A DNA stretch of 18,456 nucleotides from an uncultured Elusimicrobia bacterium (GCA_947168325.1 CAMVLN010000012.1:1-18456), one strand, 5' to 3'. Numbered from the stretch's first letter, positions 1-9,561 are shown. The notes: generated by a model from the sequence alone, not told the origin. Program-made: numbers and translations.

Positions 1-92
1 TCTTTTTCATTATAAATGCTATCAGTTGTTGTATTTACTCTATAATCATATCTAGTTTTTTGATTTTTATTTGATAAATCATATTTGCACAC
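1..92 (-). CDS. Possible N-terminal part of an unrecognised gene running off the left edge
   Basis: An open frame starts at a GTG (92-90) and stays open to the window edge, about 30 codons. It begins VCKYDLSNKNQK and continues through TRYDYRVNTTTDSIYNEK. The composition (Tyr, Asp, Asn and Thr rich, no stop) looks more like coding than the surrounding AT-rich spacer, and a promoter-like pair lies just upstream at 100-127. There is no Shine-Dalgarno sequence, and the GTG would sit almost at the predicted transcription start. An ATG at 82-80 in another frame gives only 14 codons. I do not recognise the family. It could be the start of a real gene, a decayed gene end, or chance. Low confidence. 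Confidence 0.2.
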   Translation of the reverse strand, partial: MCKYDLSNKNQKTRYDYRVNTTTDSIYNEK

Positions 93-99
93 TGTTTAT

Positions 100-127
100 T
101 TTATAATAAATTAAACTGAAGTGTAAA
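100..127 (-). promoter_or_regulatory. Candidate sigma-70 promoter at the left edge
   Basis: On the minus strand TTTACA (127-122) and TATAAA (105-100) are separated by 16 bases. The site lies downstream of the autotransporter terminator and points to the left edge of the window, as expected for a new transcription unit. In DNA this AT-rich a -10-like hexamer is cheap, so the support is modest. Confidence 0.35.
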
Positions 128-161
128 GAAAATATAAAACTATTTAATACAAAAGTTTATA

Positions 162-206
162 TAGACAAAAAAGATACTATTGAAAAAATAGTATCTTTTT
201 TGTCTA
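162..206. terminator. Perfect 20-bp hairpin, bidirectional intrinsic terminator
   Basis: Positions 162-181 are exactly complementary to 187-206, with a 5-base loop (182-186). The stem contains a run of six A on the left arm and six T on the right arm (196-201), so an RNA from either strand has a hairpin followed by a U-run. It lies about 107 bases past the autotransporter stop codon. It most likely ends that transcript and could also stop plus-strand transcription coming from the left. Confidence 0.8.
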
Positions 207-312
207 GCCTTATTTTATATTTTTATAACACCGTAATTGCTGATATATTAATTATTCAATCTTCTATTTATGTACACATATATTCGCTATATTCTTTTAG
301 TTGTTAAAAAAA

Positions 313-3300
313 CTATAAACTATATTTTATTCCTATATTTCCTTCAAATCCATTTTTATCTCCACCTCTGCCTACTACTTGCACAAAGCAACTCCAAAGA
401 CTATCTTTAAAACTCTTGTTTACTCCTAACCCATATTCTGCATATCCTGATATTTGCATATCGTCAAATGCTATATTGTTTGCTACTAACTTAGTTTTGT
501 CTCCTGCATTTAATACATATCCTACTAATGCATACGGTGTCCAGCCGTTTGTTAAATCTAACTTTGCTTTTATTTGTGGCTCAATCAATATATTAGTTGT
601 ACTTTGGCTATTTATCTTTGCTCCTGTTCCTTGCTTCGTTGTATATTCTGGTGTATTTATATTACCATACATCAATGTTAAGTTTGGCTCTATTATCCAT
701 TTTTCTCCTAAATATATATCATATCCCGCTTTGGCTCCCAATGCATACATATTCATATCAAACTTATCTGTCCCATTATTATTTTCGCTTTCTGCTTTAT
801 TAAAATTCATATTTGCTGTTAAGCCTAAATAATAGTCATCTTTTATTATCATCCCTGTTGCTCCTACTACATATCCCGTTTGATTTACTTTTATATTCTC
901 ATATTTTTGGGTACTTCCTGCATATCCTATATAGAAAGATAACAAACTGTTTTCTCCTATTGATAAATCTAGCCCTGCTAGTGTTCCTATTGCACTATTA
1001 TCTACACTTAAATTATTTATTTTTATTGTATCTTGCATTGCATATGGTCTTATCCATAACCCTTTTTCTATTTTGTTTGGCTCTTTATATAACAAATTTG
1101 TTGTTGAAGCATATAAATTAGATTTTTTAATATTTTTATGTTTAGAAGATTCATAATAATTTATATATCTATCTTGAATTGCACTATCTATGCTTGTAAA
1201 TACTTGATTTAATACCGCTGTTTGGGTGATAGCCCCACCTACTGCAGTCGCTACTTGGCTTTGTGTTCTTATCTGATCATCTCCAGCTTTAATAAAAGTA
1301 AGATATCCATCGTTATAGTTAATATCATATTTATATAAACCTGAACTTGCTGTTTTTATTGTTGTTATTTTATCTTTTAATACTGTTGAATTTGTAAACA
1401 ATATTTCCGTTCTATCTTCTGTTGCATCTGCTAATATATTTATTGCTTTTACATTTATTTTCCCTTGTATATCGCTATCTTCGTTCGCTGTTATTGTATC
1501 CATCTGTTTATTTTCTAAATCTGCATCTACAAATAAATTTAAGTTATTACCTACTCTTAAAGTATTAAAATTATGTTCCTTTAAAACTGAATTTGCCATA
1601 TCTATTGTTGCAACTGTTATTAAATAATTATCTACATCCATATCACTATTTTGTGTTAATGTTAATATTGCATTATTTTCTATACTCACATTATTTTGTT
1701 TTATTTTATTATTATTTACAAAATTTCCTATTATTGTCATGCTAGATGTATTTGTTGTTGTCTCATCAGTTATAGTTCCATTATTTGTTCCACCATTTAC
1801 TATTAATGTTCCATTATTTTTTAACACAGAATCTCTATATACATATATTGAATTCTGTATAGTGCCACTACTTGTTATATTTCCACTTACCGTCGTTGTC
1901 CCTGTTCCGTTAATTCCATTTTCCAAATAACAATTTCCAAATAACCATAAATCACCATTATTTATTATATCTTGACTGTCATTATCTTCAAAATTTGTTT
2001 CACTGATATATAAATTTCCTTCGTTTTTTATTGCTCCATAAGTTCTATTAAATCCTCTCCAACTATTAACATTTTCTATATTCAATATTTTGCCGTCCGC
2101 TACATATATTCCATCTACACTATTGTTCCCTTCAATATTTTTGCCATTTCCAAATATTGTTAATTGTGTTCCCCCTAATTCTCCCAAATCTTCAATTACA
2201 GTCTCATTTCCTGCCAATGAATATGAACGATATCCCGGAACAACATCATTTACTACTTCTTTAAATGTTCTTGTTGTTCCTGTTTGTTCGTAATTTAATA
2301 CACCTAATGTATCACTACTATTTGTAAATGTATATTCATATCCTCCATAATTTGCTGTAGTTAAAATATTTAATGTTGGAGCTACTTCATCGTTAAATAA
2401 TGTTAACTGTCCACTTGTTCCATTTACTCCCAAAATATTTATTGCTGTTAAATTCAATTCTCCTGTTGCATCATTTGTTATTGTAAAAATATCACTTGTA
2501 TTATTACTTAAATCTACATCAAATTTTAAGTTTGTATTTTCTGTTGATGTTAAATTAGTTACTTTTATGTCGTCTATTACACCATTTTGTATATTTAATG
2601 TTCCACCACTTAATGTTATACTTCCACTAAAAAATTTGTTTTTATTAATATTTGAATCTTCTTCTACATTTGGTTTCAGCTCTATTTCTCCATTATATAA
2701 GTTTACTGCACCTTTAAAACCTGACATATCTTCATTTAATACTATCTTTCCTATTGCATTTAATGTTGTTGTTGATTGGTTGATATTTAAAACACTATTA
2801 CTATTTTCAGATGTTATTCTATCATTAAATATTATTTCAGCATTATCACTTGCATATAAATTTATTGTTCCCCCATAATCATATATTGCATTTGATATTC
2901 CGTTTGCAGTCCCAAAAAAAGCTTTGTTTCCTGTAAAAACCATATTACCACTAGAAACTAAATTGAGTATGCTATTACCACCATTATAAATTGCTCCGCC
3001 AGCACCAAGATGACGTCCACTAAAATCATCTATCATTTCTGCTTTGTTATTACTAAAAAGGATATCTTCTCCAATTATTGTCATTGTTGAGTTATCGTTA
3101 TTATAAACTGCTCCCCCATATTCGCCTGCTGTGTTGTAACTAAATTCTATTTTTTCCCCTGTTATTATTACTGTTGAATATTTATAATTATAGATTGCTC
3201 CACCGCTACCATAATTAGCAGTGTTTTTATTAAATTCTATATTTTCTCCAATTATTGTTGTTGTAGCATTATTAAAATTATTGATAGCCCCACCAACACC

Positions 3301-4566
3301 ACTTGTAGCACTATTGGAATAAAATACTATACTATTTTCATGACTATTTCCATGCATTGTCATAGAAGATTTGTCATTATAAATTGCTCCTCCACTACTT
3401 GCACTGTTAGAACTAAAAATTATATTTTGTCCACTTATTGTCATTGTGGAACTACCCATATTACAAATACCCCCTCCTATAGAACTTGCTCTGTTGAAAA
3501 TGAAATTTATCACTCCTTCAGAATTTATTTCCATTAAGGATAAATTATTATAAATTGCTCCACCATAGCCATATGCTACATTGGAACTAAATGTTATATT
3601 ATTTCCAAAAATTGTCATTGAAGAAGCTTTATTATTAAGAATTGCTGCCCCATTACCATTGACTGTGTTAGAGCTAAATTCTACTTTTTCTCCACTTATT
3701 TTTATTTTGGAGTTTTCTTCATTATAAATAGCTCCGCCAAATTCTGCAGTATTGGAATTAAATACTATCTTTCCTCCTTCTATTGTTATATTGGATTTTT
3801 CATGGTTGTAAAGCACTCCCCCTTTATTGCCTGCTGTATTAAAGCTAAATTCTATTTTTTCACCAGTTATTTCCATACTACTAGACTCATCATTAAAAAT
3901 TGCTCCACCTTCGCTTGTTGCTGTATTTGCTGTATTATAATTAAATATCACTTCTTTTCCATTTATTGTCATTTGATAACTGTCATAGTTACAAATAGCT
4001 CCTCCTTTACCGGCTGTTGTATTAGATTTAAATTCTATCTTTTTAGAACCTGTTATTGTAGTCGTAGAATTAGCAGTGTTATAAATTGCTCCACCACCAG
4101 AAGTTGCATCATTGTAGTAAAATATTATAACATCACCAAATATTGTCGCTTTAGAGTTTTGTGCATTACAAATTGCTCCACCAACCTTTGCTATATTAGT
4201 TTTAAACTCTATATTTTCACCCGTTATTCCAATTTCACATAAATTTGTAATTGCTCCGCCAAACTGGCCGGCACTATTAGAACTAAATATTACTCCATCT
4301 GTTATGTTTATTATACCACTGTTGTATATCGCACCTCCACCATAACCATTTGTTTCATTATTTATAAATGTTGCTGAAGAAATTGTTAGCTTCCCATCAG
4401 TATCAACATAAAAAACTCCACCATTTTCTGTTTCATTATGATTTTGAAAAGTTTGATTTACAGTTGTAGATGTTCCACTAATTTCATAATGCTCTGCTAA
4501 CACAACATCTTGTAATAATAGCTGAATACAAAAAACAGAAAATAAAAACACAAAAATTTTTCTCAT
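313..4566 (-). CDS. Pmp-like autotransporter adhesin (type V secretion)
   Basis: A 1417-residue protein with the full plan of a classical autotransporter. Residues 1-24 are a signal peptide (MRK, a hydrophobic core, VLA before EH). Residues about 49-530 carry 16 to 17 copies of a roughly 30-residue unit with GGAIYN and an FxxN motif (FSSN, FNKN, FTGN), the hallmark pair of chlamydial polymorphic membrane proteins. Residues about 555-1160 are a second Asn/Thr-rich passenger part, probably also beta-helical. The last 250 residues, from GLWIRPYA to the C-terminal GIKYSL, read as an autotransporter beta-barrel. The passenger should be displayed outside the outer membrane, with a likely role in adhesion, though no ligand can be read from the sequence. 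The start is fixed by the signal peptide and an AGGAG five bases upstream. It is followed by a strong terminator and is probably transcribed alone or by read-through from leuS. The frame is intact over its whole length. Confidence 0.9.
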   Translation of the reverse strand: MRKIFVFLFSVFCIQLLLQDVVLAEHYEISGTSTTVNQTFQNHNETENGGVFYVDTDGKLTISSATFINNETNGYGGGAIYNSGIINITDGVIFSSNSAGQFGGAITNLCEIGITGENIEFKTNIAKVGGAICNAQNSKATIFGDVIIFYYNDATSGGGAIYNTANSTTTITGSKKIEFKSNTTAGKGGAICNYDSYQMTINGKEVIFNYNTANTATSEGGAIFNDESSSMEITGEKIEFSFNTAGNKGGVLYNHEKSNITIEGGKIVFNSNTAEFGGAIYNEENSKIKISGEKVEFSSNTVNGNGAAILNNKASSMTIFGNNITFSSNVAYGYGGAIYNNLSLMEINSEGVINFIFNRASSIGGGICNMGSSTMTISGQNIIFSSNSASSGGAIYNDKSSMTMHGNSHENSIVFYSNSATSGVGGAINNFNNATTTIIGENIEFNKNTANYGSGGAIYNYKYSTVIITGEKIEFSYNTAGEYGGAVYNNDNSTMTIIGEDILFSNNKAEMIDDFSGRHLGAGGAIYNGGNSILNLVSSGNMVFTGNKAFFGTANGISNAIYDYGGTINLYASDNAEIIFNDRITSENSNSVLNINQSTTTLNAIGKIVLNEDMSGFKGAVNLYNGEIELKPNVEEDSNINKNKFFSGSITLSGGTLNIQNGVIDDIKVTNLTSTENTNLKFDVDLSNNTSDIFTITNDATGELNLTAINILGVNGTSGQLTLFNDEVAPTLNILTTANYGGYEYTFTNSSDTLGVLNYEQTGTTRTFKEVVNDVVPGYRSYSLAGNETVIEDLGELGGTQLTIFGNGKNIEGNNSVDGIYVADGKILNIENVNSWRGFNRTYGAIKNEGNLYISETNFEDNDSQDIINNGDLWLFGNCYLENGINGTGTTTVSGNITSSGTIQNSIYVYRDSVLKNNGTLIVNGGTNNGTITDETTTNTSSMTIIGNFVNNNKIKQNNVSIENNAILTLTQNSDMDVDNYLITVATIDMANSVLKEHNFNTLRVGNNLNLFVDADLENKQMDTITANEDSDIQGKINVKAINILADATEDRTEILFTNSTVLKDKITTIKTASSGLYKYDINYNDGYLTFIKAGDDQIRTQSQVATAVGGAITQTAVLNQVFTSIDSAIQDRYINYYESSKHKNIKKSNLYASTTNLLYKEPNKIEKGLWIRPYAMQDTIKINNLSVDNSAIGTLAGLDLSIGENSLLSFYIGYAGSTQKYENIKVNQTGYVVGATGMIIKDDYYLGLTANMNFNKAESENNNGTDKFDMNMYALGAKAGYDIYLGEKWIIEPNLTLMYGNINTPEYTTKQGTGAKINSQSTTNILIEPQIKAKLDLTNGWTPYALVGYVLNAGDKTKLVANNIAFDDMQISGYAEYGLGVNKSFKDSLWSCFVQVVGRGGDKNGFEGNIGIKYSL
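2977..4422 (-). repeat. Pmp-type GGAI / FxxN coding repeat array
   Basis: Sixteen tandem units, each encoding GGA[IV]xN or a close variant (GGVLYN, GAAILN, GGGICN), followed by S-x-x-T/I-x-G and then FxxN. Spacing is mostly 25-35 codons, residues about 49-530 of the autotransporter. Twelve units keep GGAI exactly. The repeats have drifted between units, so this looks like an old repeat that folds as a beta-helix rather than a recent tandem duplication. Confidence 0.85.
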
Positions 4567-4571
4567 GACAT

Positions 4572-4576
4572 CTCCT
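4572..4576 (-). promoter_or_regulatory. Shine-Dalgarno site of the autotransporter
   Basis: AGGAG sits five bases before the ATG at 4566. It is one of the strongest ribosome binding sites in the window and fixes the start. The rest of the 186-base upstream gap (4577-4752) is very AT-rich. It has several -10-like hexamers but none with a convincing -35 at the right spacing. Confidence 0.7.
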
Positions 4577-4752
4577 TTTGTTTTATAATTTTTTGATACT
4601 TTAGTTTTAACAAATTATCTAGCTTTTGGTTCCTACATTTGTTATACTTAAACATTTTTTAAAAATAAGTATATGGATATTCGTAATTTCCTATAATTGA
4701 TAGCACTTTTCGTTATATCAAAAAATTTATATATTTTAAAGCCTACTTCATG

Positions 4753-7179
4753 TTATTTTACCACTACATTTATAATTTTATTTTTAACATAAATAAATTT
4801 TACTATATTTTTATCTTTAGGTACTATATTTAATTTTTCTAATAAAATATTTTTTACAGTTTGTTCATCTAAAGATATATCAATATTTATTTTTCCTTTC
4901 AATTTTCCATTAACTTGAATTGGAATTTCTATTGTATCTTGTTTAATATATTTTTCATCATAACTTGGCCATTTTGCTATTGATACACAGTCATTATGCC
5001 CTAAATTATTCCAAATTTCTTCACATAAATGGGGTGTAAATGGAGATAATAATAATACTATAGTTTCATAAACTTGTTTTGATAAACCATCATCATTTGA
5101 GTGATGCTTGTATAGATACATTGTATTCACAAGTTCCATTACAGATGATATTGCCGTATTAAACTGATGTTTTTGTGAAATATCTTCAGTAACTTTTTTT
5201 ATACAAATATGCATTGCTCTTAACAAATCTTGTTTTGCTTTGTCAGTTGCAACGATAACTGCTTTTGTTTGAATTAATTCTTGTAATCTCCAAACTCTGT
5301 TGATAAACCTCCAACATCCTTCAACCCCATCAGCCGACCAATCAAGTTGTTTTTCCGGAGGTGCTGCAAAAAGTATAAAAAGTCTTGCAGTATCTGCACC
5401 ATATTTAGAAACTATTTCGTCAGGACTAACAATATTCCCTTTAGATTTAGACATTGCACTTCCACCAAGTGTAACCATCCCTTGAGTTAAAAGATTCATA
5501 AACGGTTCATCACTTTTTACAAGTCCCATATCTCTTAAAACTTTATGCCAAAATCTTGAATATATCAAATGCATACAAGCATGTTCTATACCACCTACAT
5601 ATTGGTCAACCGGCATCCAATAATTAGCTTCTTCTTTATTAAAACACTCTTTATCATTATGAGCATCAGTATACCTTAAAAAATACCAAGAAGAATCTAC
5701 AAATGTATCCATAGTATCTGTTTCTCTTCTTGCATGCCCACCACATTTAGGACAAGTGGTATTTACAAAATTGTCATCTGACTCTAATGGCGATTTACCA
5801 TCATTTGTAAATTTTACATTTGTAGGAAGAACTACCGGTAAATCTTTCTCATCAACTGGAACAATTCCACATTTATCACAATGAACCATAGGTATAGGAG
5901 TTCCCCAACATCTTTGCCTAGATATCAACCATTCTCTTAATTTGTAATTTGTTGTTTGTTTCCCCCAACCTTGTTGCTCTACCCATAAAGGCATTTTTAC
6001 TCTTGCATCTTGTGAAGATATTCCATTAAACTGTTGTGAATTTATCATCACACCTTCACCCTCATAGGCTTTTTTTGTTATATCTCCACCTTCAATTACA
6101 GGTGTAATATCCACTTTATATTTTTTAGCAAAATCCCAGTCTCTCTGGTCGTGAGCAGGAACAGCCATAATTGCACCTGTTCCATATCCCATTAAAACAT
6201 AATCTGCTACAAATATTGGAACTTTCTTTTTGTTTGCAGGGTTAACTGCACAAATTCCATCCAATTTAACACCTGTTTTTTCTTTTGAAGAAGATCTTTC
6301 TATATTTGATTTAAGCGAACTTGCTTGAATATATTTTTCTACTTCAGTCCAATTTTTAATTTGATTTTTAAATTCTTTTAACATTGGATGTTCGGGTGAA
6401 ACAACCATAAATGTTACACCAAATATTGTATCTGGTCTTGTAGTAAATATTTCTAACTTTTTATCTGATACATCTATATCAAATTTCATTTGTGCACCAT
6501 GAGATTTTCCTATCCAGTTTTTTTGCATAGATAAAACTTGTTCAGGCCATCCAGACAATAATTTATGCCCCTCTAACAATTCGTCCGCATATTGAGTAAT
6601 TTTTATAAACCATTGTTCTAACTCTTTTTGTTCAACATTGCTATCACATCTCCAACATTTACCTTCTTTTACCTGCTCGTTTGCTAAAACAGTTTTACAA
6701 GATGGGCACCAATTAACACTAGATTTTTTCCTAAATACTAAACCTTTTTTATACATTTGTAAGAATATCCATTGATTCCATCTATAATACTCGCTATCGC
6801 ATGTTGCAACTTCTCTATCCCAATCATAAGAAAGCCCCAACATTTTTAATTGCTCTTGCATTCTTTTAATATTTTGTTTAGTCCATTTTTGTGGTGCAAT
6901 ATTATGTTTTATTGCAGCATTTTCTGCAGGAAGGCCAAAGGCATCCCATCCCATAGGATGAATAACATTTTTACCTAGCATTCTGTGAAATCTTGCAAAA
7001 ACATCTCCTATACTATAATTTCTCACATGTCCCATATGCAAATTTCCTGAAGGATATGGAAGCATCACTAAAATATAATATTTTTCTTTTGACAAATCTT
7101 TTGTAGCTTGAAAAATTTTTTTATCTTCCCAAAATTTTTGCCATTTTTTTTCAATTTCAATAACATTATACTCTTGCAT
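4753..7179 (-). CDS. leuS: Leucyl-tRNA synthetase
   Basis: Cytoplasmic class I synthetase that charges tRNA-Leu with leucine. It is 808 residues, within the usual bacterial size. The ATP-binding HIGH motif is HMGH (residues 48-51, after PYPSGNL). A zinc-type insert has CPSC and CWRC near residues 158-179. The CP1 editing domain carries TTRPDTIFG near residue 245 and later a GTGAIMAVPAHD motif. The KMSKS loop is MSKSKGN near residue 575, and the C-terminal anticodon-binding part follows. GAGGG lies seven bases before the ATG. The start overlaps the end of the radical SAM gene by 14 bases, so the two are probably co-translated. Nothing looks degraded. Confidence 0.98.
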   Translation of the reverse strand: MQEYNVIEIEKKWQKFWEDKKIFQATKDLSKEKYYILVMLPYPSGNLHMGHVRNYSIGDVFARFHRMLGKNVIHPMGWDAFGLPAENAAIKHNIAPQKWTKQNIKRMQEQLKMLGLSYDWDREVATCDSEYYRWNQWIFLQMYKKGLVFRKKSSVNWCPSCKTVLANEQVKEGKCWRCDSNVEQKELEQWFIKITQYADELLEGHKLLSGWPEQVLSMQKNWIGKSHGAQMKFDIDVSDKKLEIFTTRPDTIFGVTFMVVSPEHPMLKEFKNQIKNWTEVEKYIQASSLKSNIERSSSKEKTGVKLDGICAVNPANKKKVPIFVADYVLMGYGTGAIMAVPAHDQRDWDFAKKYKVDITPVIEGGDITKKAYEGEGVMINSQQFNGISSQDARVKMPLWVEQQGWGKQTTNYKLREWLISRQRCWGTPIPMVHCDKCGIVPVDEKDLPVVLPTNVKFTNDGKSPLESDDNFVNTTCPKCGGHARRETDTMDTFVDSSWYFLRYTDAHNDKECFNKEEANYWMPVDQYVGGIEHACMHLIYSRFWHKVLRDMGLVKSDEPFMNLLTQGMVTLGGSAMSKSKGNIVSPDEIVSKYGADTARLFILFAAPPEKQLDWSADGVEGCWRFINRVWRLQELIQTKAVIVATDKAKQDLLRAMHICIKKVTEDISQKHQFNTAISSVMELVNTMYLYKHHSNDDGLSKQVYETIVLLLSPFTPHLCEEIWNNLGHNDCVSIAKWPSYDEKYIKQDTIEIPIQVNGKLKGKINIDISLDEQTVKNILLEKLNIVPKDKNIVKFIYVKNKIINVVVK

Positions 7180-8836
7180 TTTTCTGCCCTCTATACTTTA
7201 TTAAAATTTCTTCTTTTAACTTTAAAAACATGTTGTTTCCAGAATCTATTTTTAAAGCTTTATTTATTTCATACAAAGCTTCTTTATATTTTTTTATTTT
7301 ACATTTAGCTATTGCTATATCACCATATATCCAAGCTTCATTTCTATCTTTTATTTTATCATAATATTTTAAAGCTTGTTTGTATTCTTGTTTATCAAAA
7401 TATTGCTTTGCTAATTTTTGATAATCTTTTGCTTTTATTTTTTTATTATTAATAAATTTTCTCCACAATGCAAACAAATTGTTAAATAAACCAAACTGCT
7501 CAGTAGATAAAAATATAGTTTCTATAAAAGGTTTATATGTAATGTATACTCTAAATTTGAATGTTATAAAATACCACCAATTTTTTAAATTAAACCAATA
7601 ATTTATTTTATCTTTTTCTTCTTTATTAATAATCAACCTTTGATATAATTCTGTGTTTTTAGGTGGTCCCATAAAAAACCAACCTATTGCATCAGGTTTA
7701 AAAAATCTTAACCATTTTACAGTTTCAAAATAACTTTTTGTTGTTTCATAAGGATAACATAACATAGCATATATTGTTGTATGTATTTTTGCTTTTTTCA
7801 TCTCGTTACAAAATTTTAAAATATCTTTATTATCATAATTTGGTCTGTTTATTTTTTTTCTTATTTCTTTTGAAGCAGACTCAAAACCAAACATTACCCA
7901 CTTAATATTTGCTTCTTTTATTGCAGTAAAAACTTCTTTACTTTTAACTAAATTTTTCGTTACATTGAGTATTATTGTATAGTTAATTTTATCTTTTAAA
8001 GTATCATTATATTTTTTTAATTCTTGGCATAATCTTATAAAATGCTCTAATTTTGAAGCAGCATTCTCTGAATATAACATTATGGAGCTTGTTTGAGGAT
8101 AATCTTTTTTTAAACCTTTTATTTCATTAATAATATCTATAGGATTTCTATGTCTTAAATATGTACCTTGTGATGCATTAGCTAGCTTATGATTAGCACA
8201 ATAAACACATTTATTTTGGCACCCTCTTTCTGTAAGAACTTTGTGTTGGCTTCTATCATAAGTCCACTTATCCCAAATATGTCTATCAGGATATGGTAGT
8301 TTGTCTATATCTTCAATAAATAAACTTTTATCACACTTTATAATTTGTCCATTTTCTCTAATATACAAATTATCTATTTTTTTATTTAAAGTATTTGCCT
8401 GATAATTTTTTACATATTCAACTATAGCTTTTTCGCCTTCACCTATACACAAAGCATCTATCTTTTCATTTTTAAAAATATTTTCTGGTGCTAATGTAAC
8501 AAAAGTTCCTCCAACTATTATCTTTGCTTTTGGTAAATACTCTTTTAACTTATTTAAAATTTGCTTGGCATAAATCCAACAGCTATAGGATGTAATAGAT
8601 ATACAAATTATATCTGTATCTTTGTAAATATCGCAAATAATTCTTTCAAAAGGAATTCCTTGAACAAACAACACACCATAAGTATTATATCCATTCTGTT
8701 TTAAAGCAGAAGATATATAAGAAATTCCTAAAGGGATAATTGATGTTCTTAGTTTTCCTTTACTACTCCCCTTCGCTTCATTTGTATTTACATTATAATC
8801 TAGGTATGCTTGAACATAAACACAACATACTTTCAT
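7166..8836 (-). CDS. Radical SAM protein with N-terminal cobalamin-type domain and C-terminal TPR
   Basis: A 556-residue protein in three parts. Residues about 1-145 form the Rossmann-like domain typical of B12-binding radical SAM enzymes (ISITSYS, IVGGTFVTLAPE, CIGEGE), but no DxHxxG cobalt-ligand motif is visible, so cobalamin may bind base-off or not at all. The radical SAM core has CxxxCxxC at Cys206, Cys210 and Cys213 (GCQNKCVYCANH), which binds the 4Fe-4S cluster and SAM. Residues about 467-556 contain two TPR-like helical pairs (YFDKQEYKQALKYYDKI, KKYKEALYEINKALKI), suggesting a protein partner. The substrate is unknown; relatives act on RNA, lipids, peptides and cofactors. AAGGA lies seven bases before the ATG. 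It overlaps tlyA by four bases (ATGA) and leuS by 14, placing it in a tlyA-rSAM-leuS operon, so an RNA-linked role is conceivable but unproven. Confidence 0.85.
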   Translation of the reverse strand: MKVCCVYVQAYLDYNVNTNEAKGSSKGKLRTSIIPLGISYISSALKQNGYNTYGVLFVQGIPFERIICDIYKDTDIICISITSYSCWIYAKQILNKLKEYLPKAKIIVGGTFVTLAPENIFKNEKIDALCIGEGEKAIVEYVKNYQANTLNKKIDNLYIRENGQIIKCDKSLFIEDIDKLPYPDRHIWDKWTYDRSQHKVLTERGCQNKCVYCANHKLANASQGTYLRHRNPIDIINEIKGLKKDYPQTSSIMLYSENAASKLEHFIRLCQELKKYNDTLKDKINYTIILNVTKNLVKSKEVFTAIKEANIKWVMFGFESASKEIRKKINRPNYDNKDILKFCNEMKKAKIHTTIYAMLCYPYETTKSYFETVKWLRFFKPDAIGWFFMGPPKNTELYQRLIINKEEKDKINYWFNLKNWWYFITFKFRVYITYKPFIETIFLSTEQFGLFNNLFALWRKFINNKKIKAKDYQKLAKQYFDKQEYKQALKYYDKIKDRNEAWIYGDIAIAKCKIKKYKEALYEINKALKIDSGNNMFLKLKEEILIKYRGQKNARV

Positions 8837-9561
8837 CTATATTTCCTTAACATTATAAAGTGTTCTAAGTTTCCTTTTTGTCCTTTTATACCAGAATCTT
8901 GCTCTTTTAATATTTCTAAATTTAAACCTCTAGAAAAGTCCTTAATTTTATTTATTGCTTTTTGTCTTAATTGTTCATTTCTAACAACACCTTTTTTTAT
9001 TTCGTTTGGTTCTAGTTCAAATTGTGGCTTTATCATTGCTACAATAAAACCTGTTAGAGAAATTATTTCTTTTGCCAATGGCAGTATTTTATCCAAAGAA
9101 ATAAAAGATACATCTACAGTTATAATATCTATTATATCTTTCAGCAAACTTTTATCAAAATATCTAAAATTTGCATTTTCAATATTTACTACTCTTTTAT
9201 CATTTCTTAATTTATAATGAAGTTGAGATGTTCCAACATCAATAGCATAAACTTTTTTTGCACCATGTTGAAGCATACAATCAGTAAAACCACCAGTAGA
9301 TGCTCCAATATCTATACATACTTTATCTGTAAAATCTATTTTAAACAATTTTAAAACAGATTCAAGTTTAAGTCCTCCTCTTGAGACATAGGGATTTTGT
9401 TTTTCTATCTTTATTATCACATTATCATCAATTTGAGTTCCAGATTTTGTTATTTTTTTACCATTAACAGAAACTAGACCTTCCATTACTATTGCTTGTG
9501 CTTTACTTCTTGTTTCGCAAAGCCCTCTTTCAAAAATTAAAACATCTAATCTTTTTTTCAT
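8833..9561 (-). CDS. tlyA: TlyA-family rRNA methyltransferase / hemolysin A
   Basis: A 242-residue protein of the usual TlyA length. An S4 RNA-binding domain covers residues 1-60 (KKRLDVLIFERG, then VMEGLVSVNG). It is followed by the SRGG linker (60-63) and a Rossmann methyltransferase with the SAM-binding loop DIGASTGGF (84-92), YAIDVG and DVSFIS. Family members methylate ribose 2'-OH groups in 16S and 23S rRNA. The hemolysin name is historical. No Shine-Dalgarno is present. A TATAAT directly abuts the ATG, but it cannot drive a transcript that includes this start codon. The gene ends in an ATGA overlap with the radical SAM gene. Confidence 0.93.
   Translation of the reverse strand: MKKRLDVLIFERGLCETRSKAQAIVMEGLVSVNGKKITKSGTQIDDNVIIKIEKQNPYVSRGGLKLESVLKLFKIDFTDKVCIDIGASTGGFTDCMLQHGAKKVYAIDVGTSQLHYKLRNDKRVVNIENANFRYFDKSLLKDIIDIITVDVSFISLDKILPLAKEIISLTGFIVAMIKPQFELEPNEIKKGVVRNEQLRQKAINKIKDFSRGLNLEILKEQDSGIKGQKGNLEHFIMLRKYR

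Noticed and set aside
416..4242. Several plus-strand open frames of 60-150 codons opposite the autotransporter
   Set aside because: They are the complement of a repetitive, Asn/Thr-rich coding sequence, have no ribosome sites, and read as hydrophobic or Cys/Ser-rich low-complexity strings.
4697..4721. Inverted repeat TTGATA/TATCAA in the leuS-autotransporter gap
   Set aside because: Only six pairs with a 13-base spacer in very AT-rich DNA, no T-run, and no regulator known to match. Not enough for an operator or terminator.
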